From positions 1 through 52,807 of the forward strand of contig NZ_PXYH01000026.1 of the NCBI RefSeq assembly GCF_003012795.1: DNA of 52,807 nt, in the 5' to 3' direction. The stretch comes from Zobellella taiwanensis. GTDB taxonomy: Bacteria > Pseudomonadota > Gammaproteobacteria > Enterobacterales > Aeromonadaceae. The position numbers were made by a program, and so were the translations under genes. Shown in pieces: positions 17,896 through 26,453 of the stretch. How positions within the stretch are numbered: position 1 is the first letter of the stretch; every line of letters starts with the position of its first letter. The notes under the pieces were generated by a model. The model ran no database searches. It saw only the letters and a program-made list of their open reading frames with translations, and was not told where the DNA came from.

Positions 17896-20122
17896 GCACT
17901 CATCTCGCTCCCACAGGCGGAGACTCATTACCCAAACCATCGCCCCTAAAAAGCTGACGAAATGGCATCGGCAGATCGTATTTTTGCGTCTCGCTCAGCT
18001 CTGTGCTCCCCTGCTGGAGCACTTCGAAAATGACCTGGTTTTGTTCACCGACTCGCTCGAGCAGCGTCTGCACAATGGGGCACAACAACCGCCAAAAGTT
18101 GCCAAGGAACTTCTTATCGCGTACCGGCATTTTCGGAAAAATGAGCTACTGACTTTCGCTCCGTATGCTGCTGCACTATGTGCTCCTTGGCCGCGTATCG
18201 ATGACAATGAAAAATACGCCGAGTGGTTGGGAGTGATAGTACTTTGCTGTTGTCAGTTGCACATTCAAGGGCAGCACGATTCGGCAATCAGTTCAGCACT
18301 TCGAGAAGTCCGGCTGATTGCCAACGATGCCAAGCATGCGGGCATCTTTAAGCAGCTTCCCGTGCCCACAAGTTGCTCTTCGCTGGCCGAGCTGGGAGAG
18401 CAGCTGGAGGTACTCCGCCAGCACTATACCCAGCCGAATATTGAATCTGCTGGTATCGGCTATCTCTCCGTGGCAGTCAGAAATGCAGCCCATCTCAGAC
18501 AAGGAATCGTCCGGCACCGAAGAATCAAAGTACCGGAATTTGCAGAGCCTGAACGCATCACGCCGATACCATTGGAGCCGGTCGATGACTCCGGTCTTGA
18601 AGTTGAACTACTGCAAGCCATTCCCGAAACACCTGACAGTCAGGCTGCCGACGAGCAGATGAAACTGGAGCCAGGCAAAACAGTGCGCGTTCATGACTCG
18701 CGGCAGCGCCAGCAAACACTGGCCATGATGGCGCAGCAAGGTCAGCGCTTCGCCGAGCAGCTCGCCAGTCGTCAGCAATCACTGCCCTGCAGTTTCGAAC
18801 AGCTCACCGAATGGGATATTCAACACCTCCTCCAATACACCCTGGAAAAGCTGGAGCAAAAAGACGTACTGGCTGGCTGGGTGTTGCTTGCCCTGGTCAC
18901 AGGGCGAGACCCGACCTGGTTACACGCCCGAGCCAAGCAGTGGAAATCTCTCAGACTGATAAAGGACTGGCCCTGTGTGCAACTACACCACCATGTGCCG
19001 GCCAGCCAGCAGCCGGACATGCTGGAGGGGATCTTGCCGGAGGTCTCTGGCCATTTCTATCGGTCCCTCCCTATTCAGTTATATGACTGGGTAAAGCAAT
19101 TTTCCCCCTCGATAGGCCCGCCGACTGCAAGCGAGTGTCGAGCCTGGCTCAAGCACATCAATAAACAGCATCTGACTCGCTTGACGCTGGGAAGAATTGT
19201 GCGATTTATGGAGCATTGGTGCCTGAATCATGGCATCGATCGGGTCATCATCGCTTTGATGCGGGCAGAACCCCATCAATCCCGCCCTGCCCTGTCCTAC
19301 AGCCATCTGCATCAGGATGCCCTGGTGGAGTGTCATTATCGGTATGTAAACGCCATTTTCACCATGGCCGGCCAAGAGCCGGGACTGCCCGCTCAGCGAC
19401 AAACGGAATTGTATCTTGGCAGCCGCCTGCATCTGTCAGAATCAGTGCTCGGCAATCTGTTTGATATATTGGCATCACCACTGAAGCAAAAGCGTGATAT
19501 CTGGGCTGTTCATAATGACTACACCTGCTATGTCTGGACAGTATTGGCTTTCGCCACGGGCCACCGGGACGTGACCGCCCCGCTGGGGCAAATCACCGAT
19601 TACAATCCGTATCAACGCACCTGGTGGATCAGTGATAAAGAGCGGCGTCATGGGCTGGCGGCCAGAACCTTGGTTGTTCCACCCACCGCGGCCAAACAAA
19701 TTGAACACTATTTGGAGCATCTTCGCCAGCTGCAGGTTCACTGTCGCTTTTTGGCACCAGAGCTGGCAGCACGTTGCCAGCAGGCGCTGGATGGCAGTGG
19801 TAACCTGCTATTTATCCTCACCGATAAACAGGATGCCAAGTTGCCTGCCGATCTCACCCCATCCCTGCTGGAAGGCCTGCTGCAGGCTCGACTCCCCTGG
19901 TCCAGAAACTGGGCCCGCCATCATTTACGCTCAGAGCTGACCAAACGCAGTGTTAATCCCGAACTGATCGACGGCTGGATGGGGCATGAGGAAATTGGCG
20001 AAGAAGCATTAGGACGGCATAGTTTTTTGAGCATGGCGGACTGCAGGGAGATTGCAGATGTCATTGAGTCCATTTTTGTTAATAACAAAATAAAGGCGCT
20101 TACCGGATGGACAACCCACTGA
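17888..20122 (+). CDS. Second trio gene: recombinase-like protein lacking the catalytic tyrosine
   Basis: A protein of 744 residues. In its C-terminal third it shows tyrosine-recombinase landmarks in order: FATGHRDVTAPL (arginine I, near 556), a basic SDKERR, RHHLRSEL (histidine-x-x-arginine II, near 677-684), and WMGHEEIGEEALGRHSF (near 698-714). Where the tyrosine should stand, 8-10 residues after GH, there is GRHSF. It therefore probably cannot cut DNA alone and may serve as a structural or regulatory partner. The N-terminal 500 residues match nothing I know. It overlaps both neighbours, so all three form one transcript. Confidence 0.75.
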   Translation: MTEHSSRSHRRRLITQTIAPKKLTKWHRQIVFLRLAQLCAPLLEHFENDLVLFTDSLEQRLHNGAQQPPKVAKELLIAYRHFRKNELLTFAPYAAALCAPWPRIDDNEKYAEWLGVIVLCCCQLHIQGQHDSAISSALREVRLIANDAKHAGIFKQLPVPTSCSSLAELGEQLEVLRQHYTQPNIESAGIGYLSVAVRNAAHLRQGIVRHRRIKVPEFAEPERITPIPLEPVDDSGLEVELLQAIPETPDSQAADEQMKLEPGKTVRVHDSRQRQQTLAMMAQQGQRFAEQLASRQQSLPCSFEQLTEWDIQHLLQYTLEKLEQKDVLAGWVLLALVTGRDPTWLHARAKQWKSLRLIKDWPCVQLHHHVPASQQPDMLEGILPEVSGHFYRSLPIQLYDWVKQFSPSIGPPTASECRAWLKHINKQHLTRLTLGRIVRFMEHWCLNHGIDRVIIALMRAEPHQSRPALSYSHLHQDALVECHYRYVNAIFTMAGQEPGLPAQRQTELYLGSRLHLSESVLGNLFDILASPLKQKRDIWAVHNDYTCYVWTVLAFATGHRDVTAPLGQITDYNPYQRTWWISDKERRHGLAARTLVVPPTAAKQIEHYLEHLRQLQVHCRFLAPELAARCQQALDGSGNLLFILTDKQDAKLPADLTPSLLEGLLQARLPWSRNWARHHLRSELTKRSVNPELIDGWMGHEEIGEEALGRHSFLSMADCREIADVIESIFVNNKIKALTGWTTH

Positions 20123-23100
20123 TCTTACCTGCCTCTCGGCAAGCCGTCATGGCCATGCTGGGTCGGGAACATCGCAAGGCCAAGCGCCAGCAGCGAGATG
20201 AGCAGGTACTGCGGGCTGCCATCAGTATCGTGCGCCGGTATTTGCCCGGCATATTGCGCACCCCACCCGACGCCCATGGATTTGATGAGACCTGGCCACG
20301 AATAGAGCTGTCTCTGCAGGATGAACTGAAAAGCGAGAGCGCCTACCGTCATGCCTACAGCTTTTTATGCCGGCAGCTCGAGGCCGGAAATCGCAAGGGA
20401 CTCTGGTCGGTACAGGTACCACCACCGTACATTACGTTACGCAGAAGACGCCCCGCCCGAACCCTGACTTGGCAGCATAGCTCTCGGCAGATAGCCGAGG
20501 CGGAGCACCGTTGGTTCACCGGTCTGCAGGCAGGGCGGCTTGAGCCTGATGGGCTGTTTGCCCGGCTACTACTTTCCATGGTGCTCTACGGAGGACTCAA
20601 CCGCCCGGCACTGTGGCCAGCATTAGCTCAGGCACTGACCAAGCCCAAGCCTCTCAAGGGGAATAACGAATGTTGCTGGCTGGTTCTGGAACGCGTTCCA
20701 GGTCGTCATCAGGCCAGCAACTTGTATCTTGAAGAGCCAGAGACCGGCGAGCTGATTGCGCACTGCGAGATCCTATATGTGCCCGATACTCTCAGTCTTG
20801 GGCTGTTACGGCAGTTTTTACTGCAAAAGCCGTCAGACTGGCAGCCTCCCGGCACGTCTGCTGAGTGCCTGACGCTGCTGAACCGAGAGCTGGGGATACA
20901 GGTTTCCAAAATGCAGCTGGCCTATGGTGGTATCACCGTCGCAGAACACCAAAAAGGGATTGAACTGCCCCAGGTGCTGGTAGAGTACGCTACCGGCCGC
21001 CAACCCAGCGCCAGCCTGCCTTATTGTTACTGGAAACGACTGCTTCAACCGGGCCTGCTTCCCTGTAGTGTGACCACCTTTGACCAATTCACGACCTTTC
21101 CTTCCCGGTTAACCCAACAACCCCAGAAGCAAGCCAATCACCGCCCCAAACCGTACTTAATCAGTCAACTACGGGAGCTGTTAACTCCCGATCCTGCCCG
21201 TAATAAAAGCAAGCGTGCCATCATCAACGCGTTGCATGAACTCAGCTGCGAGCCGCTGGTGCTCCCAGAGGCCACCCTGGTCAGCTGGTTGCTGAATCAC
21301 CTCGAAGACAGGGGCAACGCCCTCTCCACAGCCAAACGCTATCTCGATGCGGTTGCAGCCGAGTGGCTAAACACTACCGCTAACCAGGACTTGCTCAGCT
21401 ACTGCAGTGAAGACTTTCATGACCTGTATCTATCAATACTCAACCGGCCTCGTAGCCAGCAAGACAGGGAATATCGGGCGGGCCGGCTGGAAGACCTGCA
21501 TTTATTTGGGGTTAAAGTGCTGGGTTTTTCTCCCTTGCCGGAGCCATTGCAGGAGGGGAGCGATGTTATTGTCCGGATCAGCTCAGCGGTGGTGGATGAG
21601 CCCCTGTTTTCTGCTCTGTTAAGGCAGTTCCAGAGCATGGAAGATCTTGGTGAGCATTTGCGCCGCACCTACCTTTGCTTTCTGATCATCGCGTACCGCA
21701 CCGGCCTAAGGCCCGGTGAAATTGCCAAACTGCGCCTCTGCGATATCGAGCCCTCTGCCACGGCATGGCTGTTTGTGCGTAACAACCGATACGGCAGTAA
21801 TAAAACCGAGGCGGCATTGCGCAAGGTACCGCTATATCCCCTGCTCACCGAAAAGGAGTACGAACTGGTCAGCGAGTTCATTGGGGAACGTCGCCTGAAT
21901 AGCGAAAAAACCACCCAATTGCTATTCCATCAACCAGAAAACCCCTATGAGCCCCTGGATACCATGGCGCTGTCGCTTGCGGTGCGTACCATACTGGGAG
22001 AACTCAGCGGAGGCTTGTATTACCGACTCTATCATCTGCGCCATAGTGCCCTGTCCCGGTTACAGTTGCTTCTGCATGAGGATTACCTGAGTCTGCCAGA
22101 GGCCATGGATGCGTTACTGCCTTACAGCGTTACTAAACGGAGAGAACTTCGTACCCTCATTACAGGGCAGAGCCGGCTGCGAGACAGATATTCGGCCCTG
22201 GCAGTGTTTGCCGGACACAGCAGCCCGGATACAACACTCAGCACCTACCTGCATTTTACTGACGTGCTGCTGGGACTGCACTTGAGGCATAACCAGCGCG
22301 CGCTCAATGCCGATCAGGCTCAGGCGCTGCTGGGGTTCAGGCCATTCCGTATCAGCCAGCTGCAGCAGGAGGGCCTGCCCATCACGCCGGCACACACTGC
22401 CGACTATATGCGCAAACGCCTCTCAGGCTACATCGAACCCGTACGGTTGCCCAAGGCGGCACAAATCACGCATCCTGACGTCCCGCTCCCCTCCGGGAAC
22501 AGCAGTAAATATGAGCCCATGCTGGCGGTGCTGACCAAAATTCAGGCCGGCTATGATCACCGGGAAATCGCCTGGTTTTATCAGTTGAGTACCGAGCAGA
22601 TAGAGGCGTGGCATCAAAGCGCCCTGGCACTGCGGGCCCTGACTACGGAAAAGCAACTTTCCAGGCTGTTTCCCCGCAGCCGCCGGCACCAGCTACTGCC
22701 TCCCGAACCGGTGGGCGTGGCAGAAAAGCGCGATGTGGCCAAGGCACTGGCTGGCTGCAGGAAGCTCTATCAGTCTCCTCAGGAGCGGGACGAATTACGC
22801 TGGCTGATCCGCTATACCCTGACTCACTGCAACAGCTCACGCTCCGGCATCCGTTTCGACGATGCGGACACCTTTCACCGCTACATGACCGTCGCTACTC
22901 AGCTGTTTGACTGGCCGCGCTGGCGGCTGCAGCTGAGGTACACTGACAAAAACATCATTGAACGCTGGCAGTGCGGTCCACTATCAGTTCAGCCTTATCC
23001 CATGAAGCAGAAAGCGCGTTTTGAGCAAGGCTCCGGCTGGCTGACGCTGCGTCATCAGGAGGAAGCCGGCCGCAAAGAGCCGGACAAAAGCGGCTATGCT

Positions 23101-23229
23101 TCTCACAGCCTGCGCATCGTGCTGCACCGGCTCGCTATTATTTTGTTCAGGGCTGATAACATTGCGTCTTGGCAGGCAGAACCCGAACAGTCCGTTGGCA
23201 TTAGCCTTGAAAGACAAAATGCAACCTAA
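20107..23229 (+). CDS. Third trio gene: large tyrosine recombinase
   Basis: A protein of 1040 residues, far larger than the usual 300-400 of XerC/D or phage integrases. The catalytic set is complete: YRTGLRPGEI (arginine I, near 530), a lysine in NKTEAALRKVPL, YHLRHSALS (near 641-649), and FAGHSSPDTTLSTYLHF with the likely nucleophile tyrosine near 714. A 320-residue C-terminal extension contains a helix-turn-helix-like stretch (YDHREIAWFYQLSTEQIEAW). It starts inside the end of the previous gene (16-nt overlap). Multi-recombinase operons are known from Tn554 (TnpABC) and the gamma-mobile-trio systems. The family of this set could not be fixed without a profile search. Confidence 0.85.
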   Translation: MDNPLILPASRQAVMAMLGREHRKAKRQQRDEQVLRAAISIVRRYLPGILRTPPDAHGFDETWPRIELSLQDELKSESAYRHAYSFLCRQLEAGNRKGLWSVQVPPPYITLRRRRPARTLTWQHSSRQIAEAEHRWFTGLQAGRLEPDGLFARLLLSMVLYGGLNRPALWPALAQALTKPKPLKGNNECCWLVLERVPGRHQASNLYLEEPETGELIAHCEILYVPDTLSLGLLRQFLLQKPSDWQPPGTSAECLTLLNRELGIQVSKMQLAYGGITVAEHQKGIELPQVLVEYATGRQPSASLPYCYWKRLLQPGLLPCSVTTFDQFTTFPSRLTQQPQKQANHRPKPYLISQLRELLTPDPARNKSKRAIINALHELSCEPLVLPEATLVSWLLNHLEDRGNALSTAKRYLDAVAAEWLNTTANQDLLSYCSEDFHDLYLSILNRPRSQQDREYRAGRLEDLHLFGVKVLGFSPLPEPLQEGSDVIVRISSAVVDEPLFSALLRQFQSMEDLGEHLRRTYLCFLIIAYRTGLRPGEIAKLRLCDIEPSATAWLFVRNNRYGSNKTEAALRKVPLYPLLTEKEYELVSEFIGERRLNSEKTTQLLFHQPENPYEPLDTMALSLAVRTILGELSGGLYYRLYHLRHSALSRLQLLLHEDYLSLPEAMDALLPYSVTKRRELRTLITGQSRLRDRYSALAVFAGHSSPDTTLSTYLHFTDVLLGLHLRHNQRALNADQAQALLGFRPFRISQLQQEGLPITPAHTADYMRKRLSGYIEPVRLPKAAQITHPDVPLPSGNSSKYEPMLAVLTKIQAGYDHREIAWFYQLSTEQIEAWHQSALALRALTTEKQLSRLFPRSRRHQLLPPEPVGVAEKRDVAKALAGCRKLYQSPQERDELRWLIRYTLTHCNSSRSGIRFDDADTFHRYMTVATQLFDWPRWRLQLRYTDKNIIERWQCGPLSVQPYPMKQKARFEQGSGWLTLRHQEEAGRKEPDKSGYASHSLRIVLHRLAIILFRADNIASWQAEPEQSVGISLERQNAT

Positions 23230-23340
23230 GAAGTAGTTGGCCTATACGCGCTGAAAATGCGTCGTGTAAACGAATATATTAGCTACCCTAATTGGTTTGT
23301 AGGAACAGGCTCTGAACGACAGTCCATAACAAAATTTTTA

Positions 23341-23721
23341 TCAATTCATGGGCTGGGCCGCGTAGGCCACGATCTCACAGAGCATTTCTTCTCGGGCCAG
23401 GCCGGCCACGATCATGGCGGCGCGGTTGGGGTAAGGAGCCTCGAAATACTCCGCATAGATCTTGTTGAACACCGGCAGTTGGTCTCGCGCGGTAACGTAG
23501 ATCAGTACCTGGGTCACGTCCGCCATGGTCAGGCCGGCGGCTTCTACTGTGTGTTTGAAGTTATCCATGGTCTGGCGGACCTGGGCCTCGATGCCACCGT
23601 CCACTACTTGGCCGTCGGCATCGATAGGGATCTGGGCAGTATAGAACTGACCATTGGCCATCACGGCCCATTCCAGCGGTGCTTTGGAAGTAAAAAGATC
23701 GGTTTTTACGGCGGTTTTCAT
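23341..23721 (-). CDS. RidA family protein (enamine/imine deaminase-like)
   Basis: A protein of 126 residues of the YjgF/YER057c/UK114 fold. RidA enzymes hydrolyse reactive enamines and imines formed by amino-acid metabolism. The substrate-carboxylate arginine is present in PYPNRAAMIV and the acidic residue in CEIVAYA. An AAGGAGC site precedes the ATG. It is the last gene of a minus-strand catabolic operon and is separated from the transporter by a terminator-like hairpin. It probably clears an imine intermediate of that pathway (inference). Confidence 0.88.
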   Translation of the reverse strand: MKTAVKTDLFTSKAPLEWAVMANGQFYTAQIPIDADGQVVDGGIEAQVRQTMDNFKHTVEAAGLTMADVTQVLIYVTARDQLPVFNKIYAEYFEAPYPNRAAMIVAGLAREEMLCEIVAYAAQPMN

Positions 23722-23745
23722 AGATGCTCCTTAATTGCAAAAATG

Positions 23746-23776
23746 AAAAAAGAGAGCGGCGCTTGCCGCTCAAAAG
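23746..23776 (-). terminator. Intercistronic terminator between BCCT gene and ridA-like gene
   Basis: On the minus strand TGAGCGGC and GCCGCTC pair around aagc and are followed by tcTTTTTTC. It would reduce transcription into the RidA gene relative to the upstream transporter, or the RidA gene may have its own promoter. Confidence 0.65.
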
Positions 23777-23816
23777 TAGTGCCCCGGTAATACAGCCGAG
23801 AGCGTGCTATGACGTC

Positions 23817-25379
23817 TTAAAGCCCCTGTTCAACGGCCATTTTTTTAATGATTTGCGGCGCCGTCCAAAGGGTCGGTAGTAGTACCAGCGATACCGGTAC
23901 GGCGGTGACTACAATAAAGGACTGCAGGGCACTGATGCCGCCGGAGCCGATGGAGATCAGAATGGCAGCAACAACACCCATCATGACACCCCAAAATACT
24001 CGTACGGAGGCGTGAGGGTGGTCAGTACCGGTCATCACCATGGATACCGCGTAAGTCATTGAGTCACCGGTGGTGGCCACGAAAATAGTGGTCAACACCA
24101 GAAACAGCACTGAAATCATAAAGCCCATCGGTAACTGCTCGGTTATGGCCAACAGAGCGGCGGGCAGGTTAAAGCCGGTAAAGGGTCCAGACACGCTGCC
24201 AGGGTTAGCCAGTTCAAAAGCCAAACCACTGCCGCCCATGATGGTGAACCAGAAGCATGTAATCATGGGAGCAACAATGGAGATCAGCATGATCACCTGA
24301 CGTACAGTGCGGCCTCGGGAGATTCGCGCCACAAACATGGCCATCAGTGGCCCGTAGCCCAAAAACCATCCCCAGAAAAATACTGTCCACCAGTCCAACC
24401 AGGCCGGGTCGGCGCGGAAGGTCGCCATGGGAATAAAGTTGTTCAGATACAGGCCAAAGGCGTTCAGGTAAGTATTGACGATAAAGGCGGTGGGACCGAA
24501 GAAGAAGATAAACAGCATCAGGGAGGCGGCAAGCACCACGTTGATATTACTCAGGATTTGAATACCACGAGTTACGCCACTGACCGCCGACAGGGTATAG
24601 ATGGCAATCAGGCCAATCAGAATGCTGATCTGAGTGCTGTAGACATCGGGAATACCGAACAGTTTTTCCAAGCCAAAGCTGACCTGCAGACCGAGAAAGC
24701 CAATGGGGCCCACGGTACCGGCGACCACTGCCAGTACACAACTGGCGTCCACCAAGGCTCCCAGCCAGCCTTTCATGACCTTATCGCCAAATACCGGATA
24801 CAGAAGTGTGCGAGGCTTCAGAGGCAAGCCTTTGTCGTAGTGCAAGTGCATAAACACCACGCCGGTCAGACTGCCCAATATGGCCCAGGCGAGAAAGCCC
24901 CAGTGCATAAAACTCTGGGCCATGGCGTTGATGGCCATGTTTATCTTGTTGGTCTCCCCGGCATAGAGGGGCGGCGGCGAGATAAAGTGGGCCATTGGCT
25001 CGGCGGCGGCCCAGAATACGCCACCGCCGGCCAGCAGGGTGCACATGATGATAGACATCCACTGAAAGGTGGACATTTCGGGGACGCTCAGGTTACCAAG
25101 GCGCACCTGTCCGCCACGGCCAATTGCCATGACGAGACCAATGAGAAAGGTCAGCAGTAGCAATACCTGCCAGTAGGCACCAAACAGCTTGGTGGAAGTG
25201 GCAAAGGCGCTGTTGACCAGCTGGGAAACCATCTCGATATCATACAGGGCTGCGGCCACAAACAGCAGCAGGGCACCGCCACTGATCAGGAATACCGGTA
25301 AATCGAGACTGGCAAGTAGGGTGGTTTTTTGGTTGATATCCTTATTCATGGCCAGGGTTGCCTCGGTTGAATTGCTCAT
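23817..25379 (-). CDS. BCCT family betaine/carnitine/choline-type transporter
   Basis: A membrane protein of 520 residues with about twelve helices. The start MSNSTEATL is chosen for its GGAGGCGAAC ribosome site; the frame runs 18 codons further up. Family hallmarks are FWAAAEPMAHF and ARISRGRTVRQ. The helix-8 box reads FFWGWFLGYGPL where trimethylammonium transporters usually have WAWWxSWSP. Two aromatic positions of the substrate cage are therefore changed, and the substrate may not be an ordinary betaine. It stands between a dipeptidase-like gene and a RidA gene in one minus-strand operon. Confidence 0.9.
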   Translation of the reverse strand: MSNSTEATLAMNKDINQKTTLLASLDLPVFLISGGALLLFVAAALYDIEMVSQLVNSAFATSTKLFGAYWQVLLLLTFLIGLVMAIGRGGQVRLGNLSVPEMSTFQWMSIIMCTLLAGGGVFWAAAEPMAHFISPPPLYAGETNKINMAINAMAQSFMHWGFLAWAILGSLTGVVFMHLHYDKGLPLKPRTLLYPVFGDKVMKGWLGALVDASCVLAVVAGTVGPIGFLGLQVSFGLEKLFGIPDVYSTQISILIGLIAIYTLSAVSGVTRGIQILSNINVVLAASLMLFIFFFGPTAFIVNTYLNAFGLYLNNFIPMATFRADPAWLDWWTVFFWGWFLGYGPLMAMFVARISRGRTVRQVIMLISIVAPMITCFWFTIMGGSGLAFELANPGSVSGPFTGFNLPAALLAITEQLPMGFMISVLFLVLTTIFVATTGDSMTYAVSMVMTGTDHPHASVRVFWGVMMGVVAAILISIGSGGISALQSFIVVTAVPVSLVLLPTLWTAPQIIKKMAVEQGL

Positions 25380-25401
25380 GTTCGCCTCCATTATTTGAAC
25401 A

Positions 25402-25429
25402 TTTGCGGAGAAAGCGGGCGCTTTCTCCG
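25402..25429 (-). other. Stem-loop between dipeptidase-like and BCCT genes
   Basis: A 9-bp perfect stem (GGAGAAAGC and GCTTTCTCC) with a four-base loop fills the gap between the stop of the upstream gene and the BCCT ribosome site. It lacks a T run. It may stabilise or process the operon message, or occlude translation of the transporter. Confidence 0.5.
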
Positions 25430-25435
25430 TCATCC

Positions 25436-26440
25436 CTAGTGAGCAGCGGGTTTCAGGCCTGACTCGAGAAAGTTGAGCCAGTTCAGTCCCATGATGTTGG
25501 CCACGTCTTCCTTGCCAAAGCCTCTGGCCAGTAGCCCTTGAGTCAGGTTGGGGAAGTCGCGGCTGTCACGAAACCAGGACAGTGGGCGGGGCCAGTCAGC
25601 ATTGGAGCTGGAGCCTTCGCCATAGTCCATGGTTTTTGACCAGCGACCGTTGCGCATCCATTCCAGTACCGACAACGGCTGGTTCTGGCACAGATCGGTA
25701 CCGATACCCAGTCGCTCTACCCCCATCAAATCCGCGGTGCGGGCGATCATGTCGCAGTAGTCTTCCAGGGTGCAGTCCGGTCCGTTTTTCAGGTGGAACG
25801 GATAGGCACTGAAGCCCAGCAGTCCACCGGACTCGGCCAGTGCCTTGAGTACGGTATCCGACTTATTACGTTTGGCATCATGAAAGCTCAGCGGGTTGGC
25901 GTGAGAGATCACGATGGGACGCTCCGAGATCTCGATGGCCTCCAGCGTGCTGCGCTCGGCACTGTGGCTCATGTCCACTATCATGCCGACCCGGTTCATT
26001 TCCCGAATCACCTGGCGACCAAAACGGGTCACGCCGCTGTCTTCCGTTTCGTAGCAACCACAAGCCAGCAGGCTCTGGTTGTTGTAGGTCAACTGCATGA
26101 TCATCAGGTTCAGATCCCGCATCACCTCCACCATGCCGATGTCATCTTCAATGGGTGAGCAGTTCTGTGCACCGAACATGATGCCGACCTTGCCTTCGGC
26201 CTTGGCTCGGCGAATGTCATCGGCGCTGCGCACCGGCATGATCAGGTCGCCGTGCAGTTCGAACTGTCGATTCCATTCGGCAATGCGCATCAGGGTTTCA
26301 CGGATCTGCTCGTGATAGACAATGGTGGCATGCACCATGGTCACGCCGCCTTCGCGCAGCTGTTCGAAGATCTCCCGGCTCCAGTTGGAGTACTGCAGCC
26401 CGTCGATCACGATCATTTCGTTATGCAACTCTCTGCTCAT
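25436..26440 (-). CDS. Membrane-dipeptidase (renal dipeptidase) family protein, altered metal site
   Basis: A protein of 334 residues, TIM-barrel amidohydrolase fold. The second-metal histidines are present in VDMSHSAERS and VISHANP, and GTDLCQN supplies the late aspartate. The usual N-terminal H-x-D is replaced by DGLQYSNW, and the bridging glutamate region reads MFGAQNCSPIEDD. The first metal site is therefore missing, and ordinary dipeptidase chemistry is doubtful. Similar proteins occur near glycine-betaine/dimethylglycine genes in Pseudomonas (from memory). No signal peptide is seen, so it is cytosolic. A GGAGG site precedes the ATG. Confidence 0.82.
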   Translation of the reverse strand: MSRELHNEMIVIDGLQYSNWSREIFEQLREGGVTMVHATIVYHEQIRETLMRIAEWNRQFELHGDLIMPVRSADDIRRAKAEGKVGIMFGAQNCSPIEDDIGMVEVMRDLNLMIMQLTYNNQSLLACGCYETEDSGVTRFGRQVIREMNRVGMIVDMSHSAERSTLEAIEISERPIVISHANPLSFHDAKRNKSDTVLKALAESGGLLGFSAYPFHLKNGPDCTLEDYCDMIARTADLMGVERLGIGTDLCQNQPLSVLEWMRNGRWSKTMDYGEGSSSNADWPRPLSWFRDSRDFPNLTQGLLARGFGKEDVANIMGLNWLNFLESGLKPAAH

Positions 26441-26453
26441 GATCCCGCCTCCG

